From NCBI GenBank assembly GCA_022419385.1, contig JAJUBI010000001.1, positions 1,860,001-1,924,000 of the forward strand: a stretch of 64,000 nucleotides of DNA. The letters run 5' to 3'. The first letter of the stretch is position 1, and every line of letters begins with the position of its first letter. The translations under genes and the position numbers were made by a program. This document shows, in pieces, positions 45,146 through 57,611 of this stretch. The DNA is from Paraconiothyrium sp. Pb-2020 (lineage: Eukaryota > Ascomycota > Dothideomycetes > Pleosporales > Didymosphaeriaceae). The notes beneath the pieces are model-generated. The model had not been told where the DNA came from. It searched no databases and saw only the letters and a list, made by a program, of their open reading frames with translations.

Positions 45146-48100
45146 TTACCTCTTGTTTCGCCACACTCCAATATCGCAAGCACTGGGAATGTCAGTATAC
45201 ACCTCGACTTCGTACCATTCCTCGACTGGTCCCCCGGGCCCGGAGAGCCGATCCATGACCAAAAACAGATTGGCACCCGGGTACAATTCAGGATCGATGT
45301 CGATAGCCTCTGTCCGGAGTATTACTGCATCCGAGTACTGTCCACGCTCGCTAGTGATGAGGAACTGGCGCTCAGGACCCCGTCCGTATTCCACACTGAA
45401 TCGTAACGGGCTGCGTGTAGTGGGCAGTACACCCGTAGAACGCGACGTTGTTGCTTTCAAGAACCGGACAACTATAGTGTATGCTGCAAGGCGTCGAATC
45501 GCCATCGGAGCCACTACCTCGTTAACCTCTGGCCTAAAGCACACGGGCGCAAGTCGGTTCAGGATGAGGCCTGCGCCATCTCGTGGTATCTGCTCAAGGC
45601 CGATTTCATGGGTGCTGTCCACACGCAAGCTGTAGTCGCCTGTCTGCCCAGCTTCGAAAAGGGAACAGACAATGGTGTACATGCCAGGCTCCAGATCCTT
45701 GGCTTCGGCGAAGGCGCATCGTATGCGGTGGTCGCCCGAATCAGCGAGTACGTCTCGGCTGTTCAATCGATATATTCTTTTACCGTGGCCTAGAGTAAGC
45801 TTTACGTGTAGAGCATTCTTCCGGTTTGCGCTGGTGAGAAGTATGGCTAAAGGTCCACGCTCCTTTACTTCCAAAGCGTACTGTGGATTCTGGAAATACT
45901 GGCTAGAGCCAGTGCCTCCTCCCGCTGTTTGCTTCGTCCATTCGCCAGTGACGACCCTTTGTAGAGGGAATCGAGGAATCGCTGGTTCCAGCTCGATCTT
46001 GGAGTTGGAGAATGCGAAGAGTGAAAATGTGTATGCTGATGCAGGCAACTCATCCTGGTCTATCACAACCGTATACGTGGAGTTTGCCTTGGGATCCCAG
46101 CGCAAGAGACATTGTGGTGTTGTCACATAATCGCTACGCTCAAGACACGTGTCTTTGATGTAAAGACAATTCCCGTTGCCTGGACATACGAATATGCTCA
46201 TGAATCCTTTCGGTACATCATCGCAAGTGTCAATTAGTGTACTTGGACGTATGCTACCGTCGTTGAAGGCATCCGATTCCTCTTTATTATCGCCCGATGT
46301 CGCTCGGAAGTGACGACTGAGCAGGAACCATACGGGGCTTGCGTCGTTGGAGTGGAAAAGGAACTGTGGGTGCTTTACAATGCATCTGTTCTCCTCTTCA
46401 GAGGATCCATCCACTGTCCACTCAAAGTGAATGTCCTGCCGGTAACGGAAAAGGCCAGGATTCCAGTTCAAATATAAACTCTCAAAGTGTCTAATCACTT
46501 GTTCCAATCCTATCCAGAATGTGGTAGGGTTGGGTCGGTCTTTTGTGGGTATAGTGTCTCGGTGGTACGTTGCTAGGCCGTCCTTCGAACTATCAGATAT
46601 AGTAGATTCGGCGTACAATTCTTCCAATGTGGGGTGTGGTCCGAGCCAGCCTCTTCCCTCGACCCAGGGGTTCTTCACAAGAAGGAAGCGATCATGGCTC
46701 GTTTCTTTCATGTCTAATACGACGTAGCTATGTTGGCCTTCTAGGCCCAGCTCACGCTCTTGCCTGGTCGACATTTGTCCGGTACCGAGAGTAGCAAGAA
46801 CATCTCCAAAGGCGAAGGCTTGGTGAAGCCGTTTCCAAAGCTGGTCGGGAACGATATCGATTCTGAGATGGTCAGAAGGCAATGCTTTAATAAAGCAGAT
46901 AAGCTTACTCCTGCAGATGAACCTGCTCGGGGATCCAGCCAGTTAATGTCCACAAGTCACTACAAGAATTACTGCCCGGAAAATCATAGCCTCCGCGAAC
47001 GGTCAGGTATGCTTTCTCAAGAAGAGCAGGCCACAACAGCGCTGGTTCCCGCCGATCCACGACATAAAGGGCGCGTGTTTCAGACAGAGGGAGACGATCA
47101 TCAATAGTCACTCTTCTCCAACAACCGTTGAAATGCAGTCGAACAATGTATTTCCCGTTGGAAGATATAACGGGCCTTCCTAGATTCCGATCAAATGGAT
47201 ACAGCTTTGTAGAAAGGATCTTTAGGAGTCAGTGACCATGCGTACAAAACGTATGACCGACGCACCTTGTCGTATCCACGCTCTGTTCGAGCAATACCGG
47301 CGCAAAGGCTGGCAACAACTGAACAGTCCGTCGCCGCATCTTGGACCAAGTCAATGGAGCGAGGCGAGGACATCACGGGTGTGCCGGCTGATCCTGAGGA
47401 GCGCTGCGATACCGCATCCTTTGCACGAGTCCAGGCCTTGAAATGTTGTTGCTGCTGGGGGGATAGAGTAAGATCACAAGGTTCACTGTCACGTCAGCAC
47501 TAATCGTAAAACACAACCATGCATCGTCGGAGTACCGAAACTCGATTCTCGCAGCAAAGGGCATGTACATACGTATAGTGCTCGGGGCCATTCATGGCAA
47601 ATTCGTTGGCGGAAGGAATCTTGTCCCACGGCGGACACTTCACGCCGTTCACTAGTGAGGCCTTGAGAAGTATTATCTCTTCCTTAGTCGTCCGCTTTCG
47701 TGAGGAGATCGGCTCACGAAGTTTGCGTACGTGAGAAACCGAAGTGTTTGAGCTTATCAGTGGTGGTTCCTTTCTGGTGATTTCCTGTGCCCAAGATTTC
47801 GGATCGTGCCGCGCAGCTAAATCGAATTGTGGTTCATAGATGCCTCCGTTATGACCCACTCGGGAATCATCGTGATTAGGATTTCCTTGCGCGGGTATCG
47901 CTGCAGGGTGATGTGGCAGGGATGCTGTCAATGACTTCGTCTGAGGTGGGACAGTTTGGGGAGCAACTCTCTTATTTGAAGCTGCAATTTGTGTTGTGTG
48001 CGTGGACTGAGAATGACAGCCGTCAGGGATGTGGTTCAAAGATTGTGCAACATCTGTAGCCCACTGTCCGATTCCGTCAGCTTTCGATTTTGGACGGGCT

Positions 48101-48457
48101 ACGACCTGGTGCTGAGGCTGCAGTTGCTTTGCAACCGGTGGCTTCAAGCGTGTCCATTCATTACTTTTCACGCTCCTTGCAATATCCGCTATGGCATTGA
48201 ATCTGCTGTTCAGCTGCTTCCTCTCGCTTGGGTCTGTCGTCAGCTTCACGGCCATCATGAGTTTTTCTGCAGCAGCAAGCGCCTGCTTCAGAGCTTCATC
48301 CTTGGTCGCTGCAGTCTCGACTTGCGACTCATGATTCTGTGTGAAAAGTAAGTAAGGGCTACTCCTGAGTCGCGAATCTGTCTCAAACTGCCATGTCAGT
48401 GTCACATACGCTGGCGGCAGCTTTCAAGACCTCTAATTGAGCTGCTTGGTCCGCCAT
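45146..48457 (-). CDS. palB: Calpain-like protease PalB/Rim13
   Basis: Cysteine protease of the Pal/Rim ambient-pH pathway, expected to process the PacC/Rim101 transcription factor at endosomal membranes. Exon 1 is 48457-48410 and exon 2 starts at 48336; further introns occur near 47570, 47210 and 46890. The N-terminus (MADQAAQLEVLKAAASNHES) opens an MIT domain (ALAAAEKLMMAVKLT, LNSRFNAIADIAR) for ESCRT-III binding. The calpain core has the catalytic Cys in DAATDCSVVASLCAGI, with Ser in place of the usual Trp as in other PalB proteins. It also has RGGYDFPGSNSCSDLWTLTG, the His in GLEGQHSYVVLDMKE and the Asn in FLLVKNPWVEGRGW. The C-terminal ~450 residues form calpain beta-sandwich (domain III) copies. 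No EF hand is present, as expected. Confidence 0.9.
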
Positions 48458-49291
48458 GGCTCAGTGGCGCGGGTCGATCGAATGCGAAAAGAGCCTTCTG
48501 AAGCCTTGACGGGGCCGTCTGCGAAGCTCTTGTGAGGTATCAGCTTGCATGAGGATGCAGCGATCGGGCTTTTAGACGGATACTGTAGCGTATCATGCGA
48601 TGCGCATGTGCCGAAAAACGTCCACCTCGCGAAATCTGGCTGGGAGGAGAGGCCGTGGAGCTGTTACTGCATGGGAAAGCGGGATGGTATTGTTCGCATA
48701 GGATAAGGCCTTACAAGTGTGCGTTGGTGCTGCGGCTCAACTCCACGACGCCAAGGCACATCAAAAGCGGGGCACGTGCACTTGCAAACGGCATTTGCAG
48801 CGGTGCCACTTTCCAGTCGACTGACAGGTGGTAAGAACGATCATCTACCTTCGGCGCTGTGTCTTGTGGCAGTGGAGCCGGGCTTTCCTCCACTCCTTGG
48901 TGAAGTGCAGCCATCATCGGGGGAGAAAGCAGCCGAGACAGACAAGATGGACGAGTGCACGGGCCGGCGCATGTCATTTTGACTACGGCCTCTGTATGAA
49001 CCTCGGCCCAACTCGGATCTCATCAGCCATGGCAAGAAGCTCCTCCACGCCGGTCGGGGACGCATCTATACTAGGAGTCACCTACCCAGCTCCGTACCCT
49101 TTTGCTTCTCCTCTGCTCATTTTTCCGACCGTCTGTCTCGTCGGCTCCCGCTGTCGTGGCCATGAAATAGCGAGCTTGCCATAATATATCAAGATACCCC
49201 ACAGCCCCCGGTCACACCGACCGCCGCCGCTACGTCGCCATTCTCACGTCTTCACTCCGCTTTTGCGACTTCCGCAGTCGACAATCCCATA
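48458..49291. promoter_or_regulatory. Divergent promoter, PalB and peroxisomal carrier
   Basis: An 834-bp region between two outward-reading genes. Short overlapping frames occur on both strands without recognisable content. A TATA-like ATAATATAT lies at about 49181-49189, roughly 100 bp before the carrier ATG. Confidence 0.45.
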
Positions 49292-50371
49292 ATGGCCGGC
49301 GCGTCCAAGCTTGAGAAGCTGCCACCATGGGGTAACGCCGTGGCTGGTTCTGCGGGTGCTGTTCTCGCGAATGCACTGGTATATCCCTTGGACATGTGAG
49401 TGGGCACCAATACCCGCTGCTCGAACCTTGTTCAAGCACATGCTGATATCTAGCGCAGTGTCAAGACTAAAATCCAAGTTCAAGTCAAGCGCGCTCCCGG
49501 GTCGTACGCCGAAGCTGCCGCCAGCTCCGCCAACGATGAACACTACGCTTCCACCCTTGATGCGATATCAAAGATCATAAAGGCGGAGGGCCTCGCGGGA
49601 CTGTACGCTGGGATGCCCGGCGCTCTCATCGGCGTCGCCTCCACGAACTTTGCCTACTTCTACTGGTATACCATTGTCCGTACTCTTTACTTGCAATATT
49701 CGAGTGCCCCAGGAACAACTGCCGAATTGTCGCTTGGGGCTGTCGCTGGAGCCGTCGCCCAGTTGTTCACAATCCCGGTAGCTGTTGTCACGACCCGACA
49801 ACAGACGACGAGCAAGCATGAGCGAAAGGGTCTACTTGCGACAGGCAAGGAGGTCATCGACAGTGAGGACGGTTGGACAGGGCTTTGGAGAGGGTTGAAG
49901 GCAAGTTTGGTGCTTGTGGTGAACCCCGCCATCACATATGGTGCCTACCAGAGACTGAGGGAGGGCTTGTTTCCGGATAGAACCGCGCTCAAGCCATGGG
50001 AAGCTTTCGCCCTCGGTGCCATGTCCAAGGCACTCGCTACGATAGCCACACAACCGCTTATCGTCGCTAAAGTCGGCTTGCAGTCAAGACCCCCACCAGC
50101 AAGGAATGGTAAGCCTTTCAAGAGCTTCGTAGAAGTCATGCGGTACATCATTGAACATGAAGGCCTTCTGGGCCTGTTCAAGGGTATTGGTCCTCAGATT
50201 TTGAAAGGCTTGCTCGTTCAAGGATTCCTCATGATGACGAAAGAGCGCATCGAGCTCTCCTTTATACTCCTCTTTAGATACCTCCGCCAGGTACGGGCCG
50301 AGAAGCTCCAAAAGCTTGCCGATCTGGCTGCGAAGAAGGCTCAAGAGAGCAGGCCTGTTTTCCTGAAGTAG
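49292..50371 (+). CDS. Peroxisomal adenine-nucleotide carrier, PMP47/Ant1-like
   Basis: Mitochondrial-carrier-family protein of the peroxisomal branch, exchanging ATP for AMP to feed fatty-acid activation in peroxisomes. Exons 49292-49395 and 49459-50371 give about 338 aa; the junction restores the first carrier signature YPLDIVKTKIQVQ. The other signature positions are IPVAVVTTRQQT and QPLIVAKVGLQS; the degenerate second and third signatures are typical of PMP47/PXN proteins. The N-terminus is MAGASKLEKLPPWGNAVAGS. The C-terminal tail after the last helix is charged (AEKLQKLADLAAKKAQESRP). The loop RAPGSYAEAAASSANDEHYA is an insert between helices 1 and 2. Peroxisomal location is inferred from family resemblance. 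Confidence 0.88.
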
Positions 50372-50917
50372 ATTTATTAGAACCTTTCCGGGTCGCGTTG
50401 AAATCATGTACATTGGATTGAGAGCTCAGGGCTCCTGGATCGCTGGGCGTTTGGGTGGTCAACATCGTGCATATATTACTCATCTTCACATGCACTTTGC
50501 TATTGTTCGGATGTCGTCAAAGTAATTAAGATGCTGGCTTGCACATTTAGTATCATATGATATTACACATTCATTACAAAGATGCAATGTACGAAAGTGT
50601 ACATGTTTAGCTGCTCGTTTAGTGGTACTAGGACTCTTATTGATTGCTTTTAAGGCTTTCGAACACATACGCTTCGTGTGTTGACTGCATACATGTGGCG
50701 CGTTGTGATCTATAACCGCATCATTCACCTCCAGATCATTAGTAATGTCAAGACGGCCAAGGTTGCGATTTGGCTTACAATACACTATAAAACAGCTTCG
50801 CGTGGCTAGCGAAGCTGTCACTTGGACTGCGTCAACACTGTCCACGCAATTGACCTCGAAACGCTGACTCGACTTCGCCAAAAACGGCCGGAGCGCTTTT
50901 GGAAAGTAACGAAGACC
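50372..50917. other. Intergenic DNA, no supported gene
   Basis: A 131-codon minus-strand frame at 50881-50486 is Cys- and His-containing but matches nothing known and lacks a good start context. The inverted phrase TTCGCGTGGCTAGCGAAG at about 50795-50812 could form a small hairpin (CTTCGC/GCGAAG arms). Confidence 0.35.
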
Positions 50918-51995
50918 ATGGAGGATGATAATACCAATGCACGCGGCGCGCCGATGCGAAACTGGCTAGGCCTTAACGTGGGCTCTCTAGCCGATTTATC
51001 AGACCAGAGCTCCGATGTTGTTCAGAGCAAGGCGCAGAGACCTGTAGCAGGTGAGAGTAATCATATCTGGTATATCGAAGCGCAAATTTGATTGCAACTT
51101 GCTTGAGATTCATGAATATGTTCGTACAATTATCCAGGGTCGCGATGTGGTCGGCAACCTCCCACCGCACGATGACTACGTCTTTGACAAAGCCCCGATT
51201 GATCGGCCGAGCAACTACCATGCTAAGATGCTCTTTCTTGGGGAAAACATGGGTGTACAATCATGGGCGAACCTTAGGTTCATCTCAAAGGGTGAGGGGG
51301 CCGTTTTCTACAATTACGACACCACCACTGACACCTGGACCCTGATGAATGATCTCGTGGATATGCATCTCATGTACCCTTTTAAAATATTTCAAGACTG
51401 CAGCAACACGAGTATGACTTATATCGCCGCTCTCGTGCGATACATCTATCGCGAGACGCTGAAAGTCGACCGTAGTTTCGGAGTAGGAGTGATGCAAAAT
51501 CTAGTGACTGGTTTACGTGAGATCGAGGGCAATTACGGTCGCCAAGGAGGTGAGTCAGCCCGTAATACCTGTTCTCTGATATAACTTAATGGCGAAGTAG
51601 GGGGCTACTTCGTTAGGGATATCCAGCAACCGTCGATGCTGCCAAGTTCCATATATATACGCACGATACCTATGATGGCTTCGAGTCTTGCGGCCGCCGA
51701 CCCTCCCGGAAACACACTCACACGCGAGTCCTTGATGACGTGTCCCCCGAAGCGTCTTCGCGATCACGACGAATACGAAGAACAGGAGGAAGAAGAGAGC
51801 CGGTCTGTCAATATACTCCAAGCTCTGCAAGAACAACGTGACACTGTGCGAGAAAAGCAAGCGAGGATGAGTGTGCCGATATCATGTCTCGAACAGCAAC
51901 TCAGATCATGCAAGAAGAAGATCGACGCGCTCATGGAGGAAGGACATCCTTCGCGCGCAAGGGCAATTGTGAGTTTGAACAGCGTTTCAGAATGA
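50918..51995 (+). CDS. Unrecognised multi-exon protein with C-terminal coiled coil
   Basis: I do not recognise this gene. The N-terminal exon begins MEDDNTNARGAPMRNWLGLN. The next exon carries a compact, globular-looking region: NLLEIHEYVRTIIQGRDVVG, PSNYHAKMLFLGENMGVQSW, EGAVFYNYDTTTDTWTLMND, IFQDCSNTSMTYIAALVRYI and VMQNLVTGLREIEGNYG. It ends at 51549 with a clear donor (GGAG|GTGAGT). The last exon, 51601-51995, continues in frame through a disordered, acidic part (HDEYEEQEEEESRSVNILQA) into a helical stretch (ALQEQRDTVREKQARMSVPI, CLEQQLRSCKKKIDAL). The first junction is unresolved: an intron 50978-51050 keeps phase 0, while the stronger donor at 51051 does not fit the nearest acceptors. 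Lineage-restricted gene, or an effector-like or regulatory protein; no signal peptide is present. Confidence 0.5.
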
Positions 51996-53117
51996 TTTAG
52001 ACAAGTACTGCGCTTGGAGTGTATAGGTTTCGGGGAGATGCTGAATATCTTGATGGCTTAGACTGCTGCAACGTGGTGGTGTTGTAGGTGTATGTATACA
52101 GCGATCGATACCCCGCGCGGCTTCTCGATGCAACTGCCTAAGAAAGAAGCCCAGGAGGTGGATTCGCTCCACTCTGTAGTGCTGGGTAAGACAGTTTACA
52201 AGGAAATCCTTTTGATCATCTACGTATAGGTCACAGCCGAAATGAACAAACATGCGATCACCCTGATCCTTTGACCTCCATGAGATGTTGCATATCAGGT
52301 GTCTGCTTCACCAAAGCTTCTAGCTTCACATTAAATGCTTCATGCTAGTCGGAGGCTCAGTTGTACAGGTAGGTACGTGAGATACTCGTATTCCGTCAAG
52401 GGTGGCAGAGCAGACAACACCGAACTAATGAAAGCTTTCGATCAAGAACGGGGGATGAACATCATGCACGTGGATAGCGGACAGGCAGCCTAGAACGCCA
52501 AAACGACCCCTACCATAATAATGCTGTCTGTAATGCACTCGACGCCGGTATGCGGTCCTTAAAGGTGTCGGCGTCAAACACAGTTATAGACGTAGCGTTT
52601 ACAGCTGCTGAGAGGTACACTGTGTAGCTTAGGAAGCCCATAAACAATCCCAAAGAGTCTTCGCTTAAGGCGTCTGTTCGGTCGACAATTGTTCTCAATT
52701 GAAGAGGGTGCATGAAAGATCGGGAAAGAGTGAAAATGAGAGGTGTTATAGGACAGACGAAAGACTAGACTGGGCCACCTTCGTACTTTACCCGGCTTGT
52801 GCGAAGCCAGAGTCGACTTATCCTGTACAGATAAAGTGAAATGATGATCAGAGAGACCATGGCTAGCCCAGCAGTCAGAGTGATGGGGTGGATGGAAGCC
52901 TATATACCCACGGAATGGCAGTTCTCGAGTATGAGTGTGTTACTACCACCAGTCCTGCCAATCCTGCCAATCAAAAACAACTATATACGTGTTGCAGTCC
53001 ACTCACTATCTCTAGCGGATTTAGTAATGCCAGCCAAGTCTGAAATCAACCATATATGTCTGCCCGCTAAATATGCCGAAATTCACCAATCGTCCCGGCG
53101 AAAGCACACCGTCGATC
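51996..53117. other. Intergenic DNA, no supported gene
   Basis: About 1.1 kb between convergent genes. Frames of 67-94 codons on both strands have no recognisable content. The duplicated phrase CCTGCCAATCCTGCCAATC at about 52955-52973 is a short direct repeat. No RNA gene was recognised. Confidence 0.4.
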
Positions 53118-56100
53118 TCATTTAGCCCCAAATATCCTCTTAATATCCCCAAACTTTACCGGCTTGACCAGGTACATATCAATGCCCGAATCGATGGCTT
53201 CTTGCTGATCCTGCGCGCTCGCTAGGCCTGTCAGCGCCACAATTGTAGTCGGCATGAAGCCCTGCTCTTGCTCGAATTGCCTAATGTGTCTGGTGGATTC
53301 CAAGCCGCCCATAACCGGCATACTTAAGTCCATGAGGATAAAATCGAAGGGCCTGCTAGGTGGTGTGGTAGCAAGGGCTTCGCTCTTGTACTTTTGTAGA
53401 GCTTGCAGGCCGTTGACGGCTTCTGCGTAACGGTACTTTTGGCGCTGCGCGAAGACGACGAGAAGTTTAAGATTAATGGCGTTATCGTCGACGAGGAGGA
53501 TGCGCGGCGTAAAGTATTCGAAAGGGCCCTCGCTGGCGGGCGTATATGCTATCTCTCCCCGTGCTGATGCTGCTTCGTTGTCGCTGGGCATACTTGCTGC
53601 GATGAGAGGAGAATGAGCGCCGGCCACGGCGAAGGGGACTTGGTTGCTGCCACGGACAAGGTCGCTGAGACTTCTGTGCACCGTGACCATGGGAAGAGTA
53701 GGTGGAGCCTGATCTATCGCTTTATCTTGATCGTGTTGGGTACGGATATCCAGATGTTCGACGGGTTGAGAAGCGCGGCTCAGGCCATCGAGGAGCAACT
53801 TTGTAAGTCTCCGTGGACCGCATGGTTGGGCAACAACCTCAACTATCCACCCACGGTATGGGAACTCTTCTCGAAGAAGATTCTGGGAGCGAACGGTATC
53901 GTAAGCTCATGCTGCCTCCATCGAAACATGGAGACTCTCTGGCAATGGGCATCAACGAAGAAAGAAAGCTCACTTACTTCGGTACATATCTTCTCCGCTG
54001 CATCCGTACAAACGCAGACCACAACAAGGGCTAGTTTACTGGCGTCTTTGGACTTGTCCTCCCTCAGCATACGCATGAAAGTATCAGGTTCGGTGATAAG
54101 GATGTCCGGTCGCTTGTCAGGTTCGAATGTTTCATAAGTGGTGATATTCACATTCTGACAAGCCTTCACCATTGCGGATCTCAGCTTCTCATCAGCGCCC
54201 CCGAGAGAGATGTCAGGGAATACCATGCTTGCAGATTTACCTTCTAGTTCTTCCGGTCTCTCTAAGAGCGTCTGGTGCGTCTGAACGCGAGCGTCTTCGA
54301 TGTTTCCGGCCGGCAACTTCATACTGACGCAGATCTTAGTCCCTACCCCGGGAGAACTCTCAACGCTTACTTCGCCTCTGAGGGACTCCACGATCTGCTT
54401 CACGATACAAGACCCTAAACCCAAAGCCGTTGGAGAATGGATCTTCCTGGCTAAAAGCGGTGAACAATCTTGTGTTTTGAAATTCGGTAGACATTCCTTT
54501 ACCAGAGTCTTCAACAATTATTGTGAACTCGACAAACTGCGCAGTACTCTTTTCTTTATCCTGGTCCAGTGAAACGGTAATGAAGCCAGCATCGGTGTAC
54601 TTGAGCGCATTCCCGAGTAAGTTCATTACGACACGACGCAAAGCGCCTGGCTGGGATTTGACAATCCACTGTACGAAAGGAGCTACGCTTAGCGTCACAA
54701 CAACGCGGTCTTTAGCGCGTACATTTGCGTAGCTCGATTCTCCCGCGTTTGCACTAGCATTGCTGTGCGCCCTGGAGCGCGTACCCTGATCATGGAACGT
54801 GGAATGGTGGATATCATGAGTTTTCCTGAAGTGGTAGCCTGCACATACCGTGTCGCAGACCTCTTCAACAAGCTGGGATAGATTGAACACGGTTGTAACA
54901 CCAAGGATCGAGTTGTCAGCTGGGAGCCTGCTTCGTCTTCCACCTTTCTGCTTTCGCTTTGCATTCGCACTTCGTAACTTATTGATCTTAGCATAATCCA
55001 GAACATGATCAATAGTATCAAGAAGCGTCCTTCCACATGTTTCAATGGAGCTTACAAGCGACTGTTGGTATGCAGACGATACACTATCGCGTAAGAATTC
55101 AACGGATCCCAAAATACCATGGAGTGGGGACCGAAGCTCGTGCGAAATTGAAGCGATGAATGTCGTTTTGGCTCGATCCGACCTTTGCGCGTTCCATCGG
55201 GCGATTTCGCTTGTAATAGTATTTCCGAAAGCTTTCAGATACGGGAGTTCGCTTTCGGAATTCATCAATCGGCCTGTGGCCATGGTCCAGATAAAGGAAC
55301 AAGCTGTCCATCTTTCGGAAGTCGGGTCCCACAGTGGCAAGAAAATCAAACTTCTGACAGAAGGGAGAACCTTGAGGAGCTCAGATGGGATGAAACGATC
55401 TTTTCTGGTTCGCGTCTTTCGGATGGTGGTGGTCGAAGTGTCCATCCTATCGGACTGCTCGGCTTCAGATTTCTCGGACTTTTCATCGCTGGAATTGATG
55501 CCAAAACCTTCCTCATCGAAGTTAAAGAATTTGCCCTGGGGATAGCGGGCAATATAGCGCTCCATATTTGCCTCCGTGAACGAGAAGTCCTTCTCGGTTA
55601 CACCAATCTCCGCAGAGCGTAAAGACAGGCCGACCACTGGACATTGATGACTGTCGCCAGGATTGGCTTCAAAGTTCTCTTCATAAGTATCGTTTCTCGT
55701 CGGCATATGAACTTTTGCCTTCCTCTTCTTCCTACATGTTGTTGTAGAGCCGGCAGTGGTCGAGGAGCAATCATCGCTACTAGCAGTTGGGGAGGCATCG
55801 TGGAAAGAAGGAATGGTTCCTTGAGCTTGTGCCGTATCGAAAAAGATCACGCCGTCGGCGCGAGTAGATTGGCGGATTATACGTGCAGCTCGCTGGAATA
55901 TTCGGGACTTGTCGATCTCTGAAATCCACATTAGCACACAGAGTGTCACCAAAGTAATTAATTTTAGAAAAGCAATGTCGCGGGGAAAGCTAGATATAAC
56001 TTACCACGCTCATTCTGGGGCTTGCGATGCGTTTGCGGTTCCTTAACTCCTGGGATTGCATCGTTCAATGGGTCCTCGTCGGTGATAGCTTCAAGGCGAG

Positions 56101-56927
56101 CATTTTCGGTCTGCTTTTCCAATGTTGTCTGTCGTGTGGTAGTGGTGTTCCGGGCGTCTTCGGTTGACGATCGCTCGATGAAGTCAGTCAGTCCTCTGAC
56201 CATGCGTTCCCCTTTACTACGATCGTCGCTTTCCTTAGCTAGTTCCAGGTGTTCCATGACAGCTGCCGAGATGTCCTCCATGAATTTGACCTCCTCAGCA
56301 CTTAGACCATCACGCGGCTTGTCGTCCGAAACAGCAAATACGCCTATGCGATAGCCGTTTTTGGTGGTTATTGGGACACCAGCATAAAATCGGACGCCAG
56401 GTTCGCTTTGCACATAGTCCTTGTCAGAGACGCGTGGGTCAAGCCGGCAATCCGGGATGATAGCGGCGTTCGTAGTGTAAGTTTCGCCACTGCTGTCCAC
56501 CGTTTGGTATTTGCAATTTAGGGAGTGATGGCAAACAGCCTCGTTGCGTGCTATTATGGCATGTCCGAGCCAGAGGTCGTCGCCAGAGTCGGTACTCTGG
56601 TTAGAGAGCGACAGGCTTCTGGTTGCTTCCGCGAGGACGTATTGTCGCGTCGAGTCTATTAGCGACACCATTGCGCGCTTTACATTCAAACGCAGCACAA
56701 TGAGCTGGGCAAAAGCAGTCAAGCTTTTGTCAAAGGACGGTATCGGACGGTATGCTTTGTAGACGAGGCTTTTGGCCTCCCCGTCCGAGTCCTCAGCGAG
56801 GTCTTGTGCCGCATCCACCCATGGCTGATAATAGCTGTCGAGGCATCAGTAAGAAGAGCGCCGGGGGGCATGTCGAGTGTACTCACCGCTGGAGATCGCG
56901 CTGGCGAGCAGCCTCTGAGTACAACAT
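53118..56927 (-). CDS. Hybrid histidine kinase (GAF-HisKA-HATPase-receiver), frameshifted
   Basis: Two-component sensor kinase expected to feed the Ypd1/Ssk1-Skn7 phosphorelay. Exon 1 is 56927-56887, exon 2 is 56834-56005 and exon 3 starts at 55918; a later intron joins KICTE to NLLREEFPYRGW. The N-terminal GAF domain includes LTAFAQLIVLRLNVKRAMVS and GVRFYAGVPITTKNGYRIGV. A second sensor-like part runs to about residue 540 (RSLIFLPLWDPTSERWTACS). The H-box is FIASISHELRSPLHGILGSV, with the phospho-His near residue 550. The ATP-binding domain shows VVMNLLGNALKYTDAGF and DSGKGMS. The receiver has ILLVDDNAINLKLL, the phospho-Asp in FILMDLSMPVMGG and LVKPVKFGDIKR. At 54423-54425 a TTT run carries one extra base relative to the conserved NG-LGLG box, shifting the frame. 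It is either a pseudogene allele or a sequence error. Confidence 0.88.
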
Positions 56928-57611
56928 GGCGGGCTCTCATGGATGCCTTGCGCGACGCATTCCGAGTTCACTTTCCAAGTTTGCCCATGACCACGAAATC
57001 TAGAGCCCGCGGCTTGCGGTACGGGAATGCCCCACCTCTGCTAATGCTTCCTGAGCCGTTAGCGCGGGCTTCCCTGTCTCGCATGTTTTGGTGATCGTTG
57101 CCGTTAAGCGAAGGGAGAGATGTGTTTGAACGCATTTAGATCAGTGTCGAGATGCAGGAATGCGATGGGGAAGCTCTGCCGATGCGGGTGCAGCCCGAGT
57201 CTCGTCACGATCGAGGCGCCACCGTCGTGAGACGCGAATAATCAAGGGCCGTTTGTCCCGTTGCCAGATACCCGCCGACACGTGAAGTCTGACGCAGGCC
57301 CACGTGATTTGCGACGCGCTAGCCGTGGGCCGCTTTTTGTGAGGCTCAACCGTGAATTTCTATGCCAGCTTCCGCTCCGCTCGCTGTCACACGCGATCTC
57401 CCTCAATCCCCGCGCATCGTGTGCTTTCCGCCCCCGCATTGCTGCGTGTGCCGTGCCTGCTCTGGAACACCTCAATCGCTGGAATCTGCCCCCGACTTTG
57501 ACAAGTCCTCGCTGTTCCACTTCCACACCGCCAACCTACAGCAGCCGCCCGTCCAACTCGCACCCACAGCACCCGTCCTCGCTCGCTGTTGTTCTGTGAC
57601 TTTGACTAGTC
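56928..57611. promoter_or_regulatory. Divergent promoter, histidine kinase and eIF2A
   Basis: A 684-bp space between outward-reading genes. The eIF2A side contains a pyrimidine-rich leader (about 57500-57600). Open plus-strand frames at 57261-57599 reflect local GC and Pro codons (CCC/CCG) and are not credible genes. Confidence 0.4.

Noticed and set aside
51570..51584. CaaX-like C-terminus (CSLI) at the end of the 51051-51584 frame
   Set aside because: The sequence lies beyond a strong GTGAGT donor at 51550 and the protein continues in the exon at 51601, so this end is intronic.
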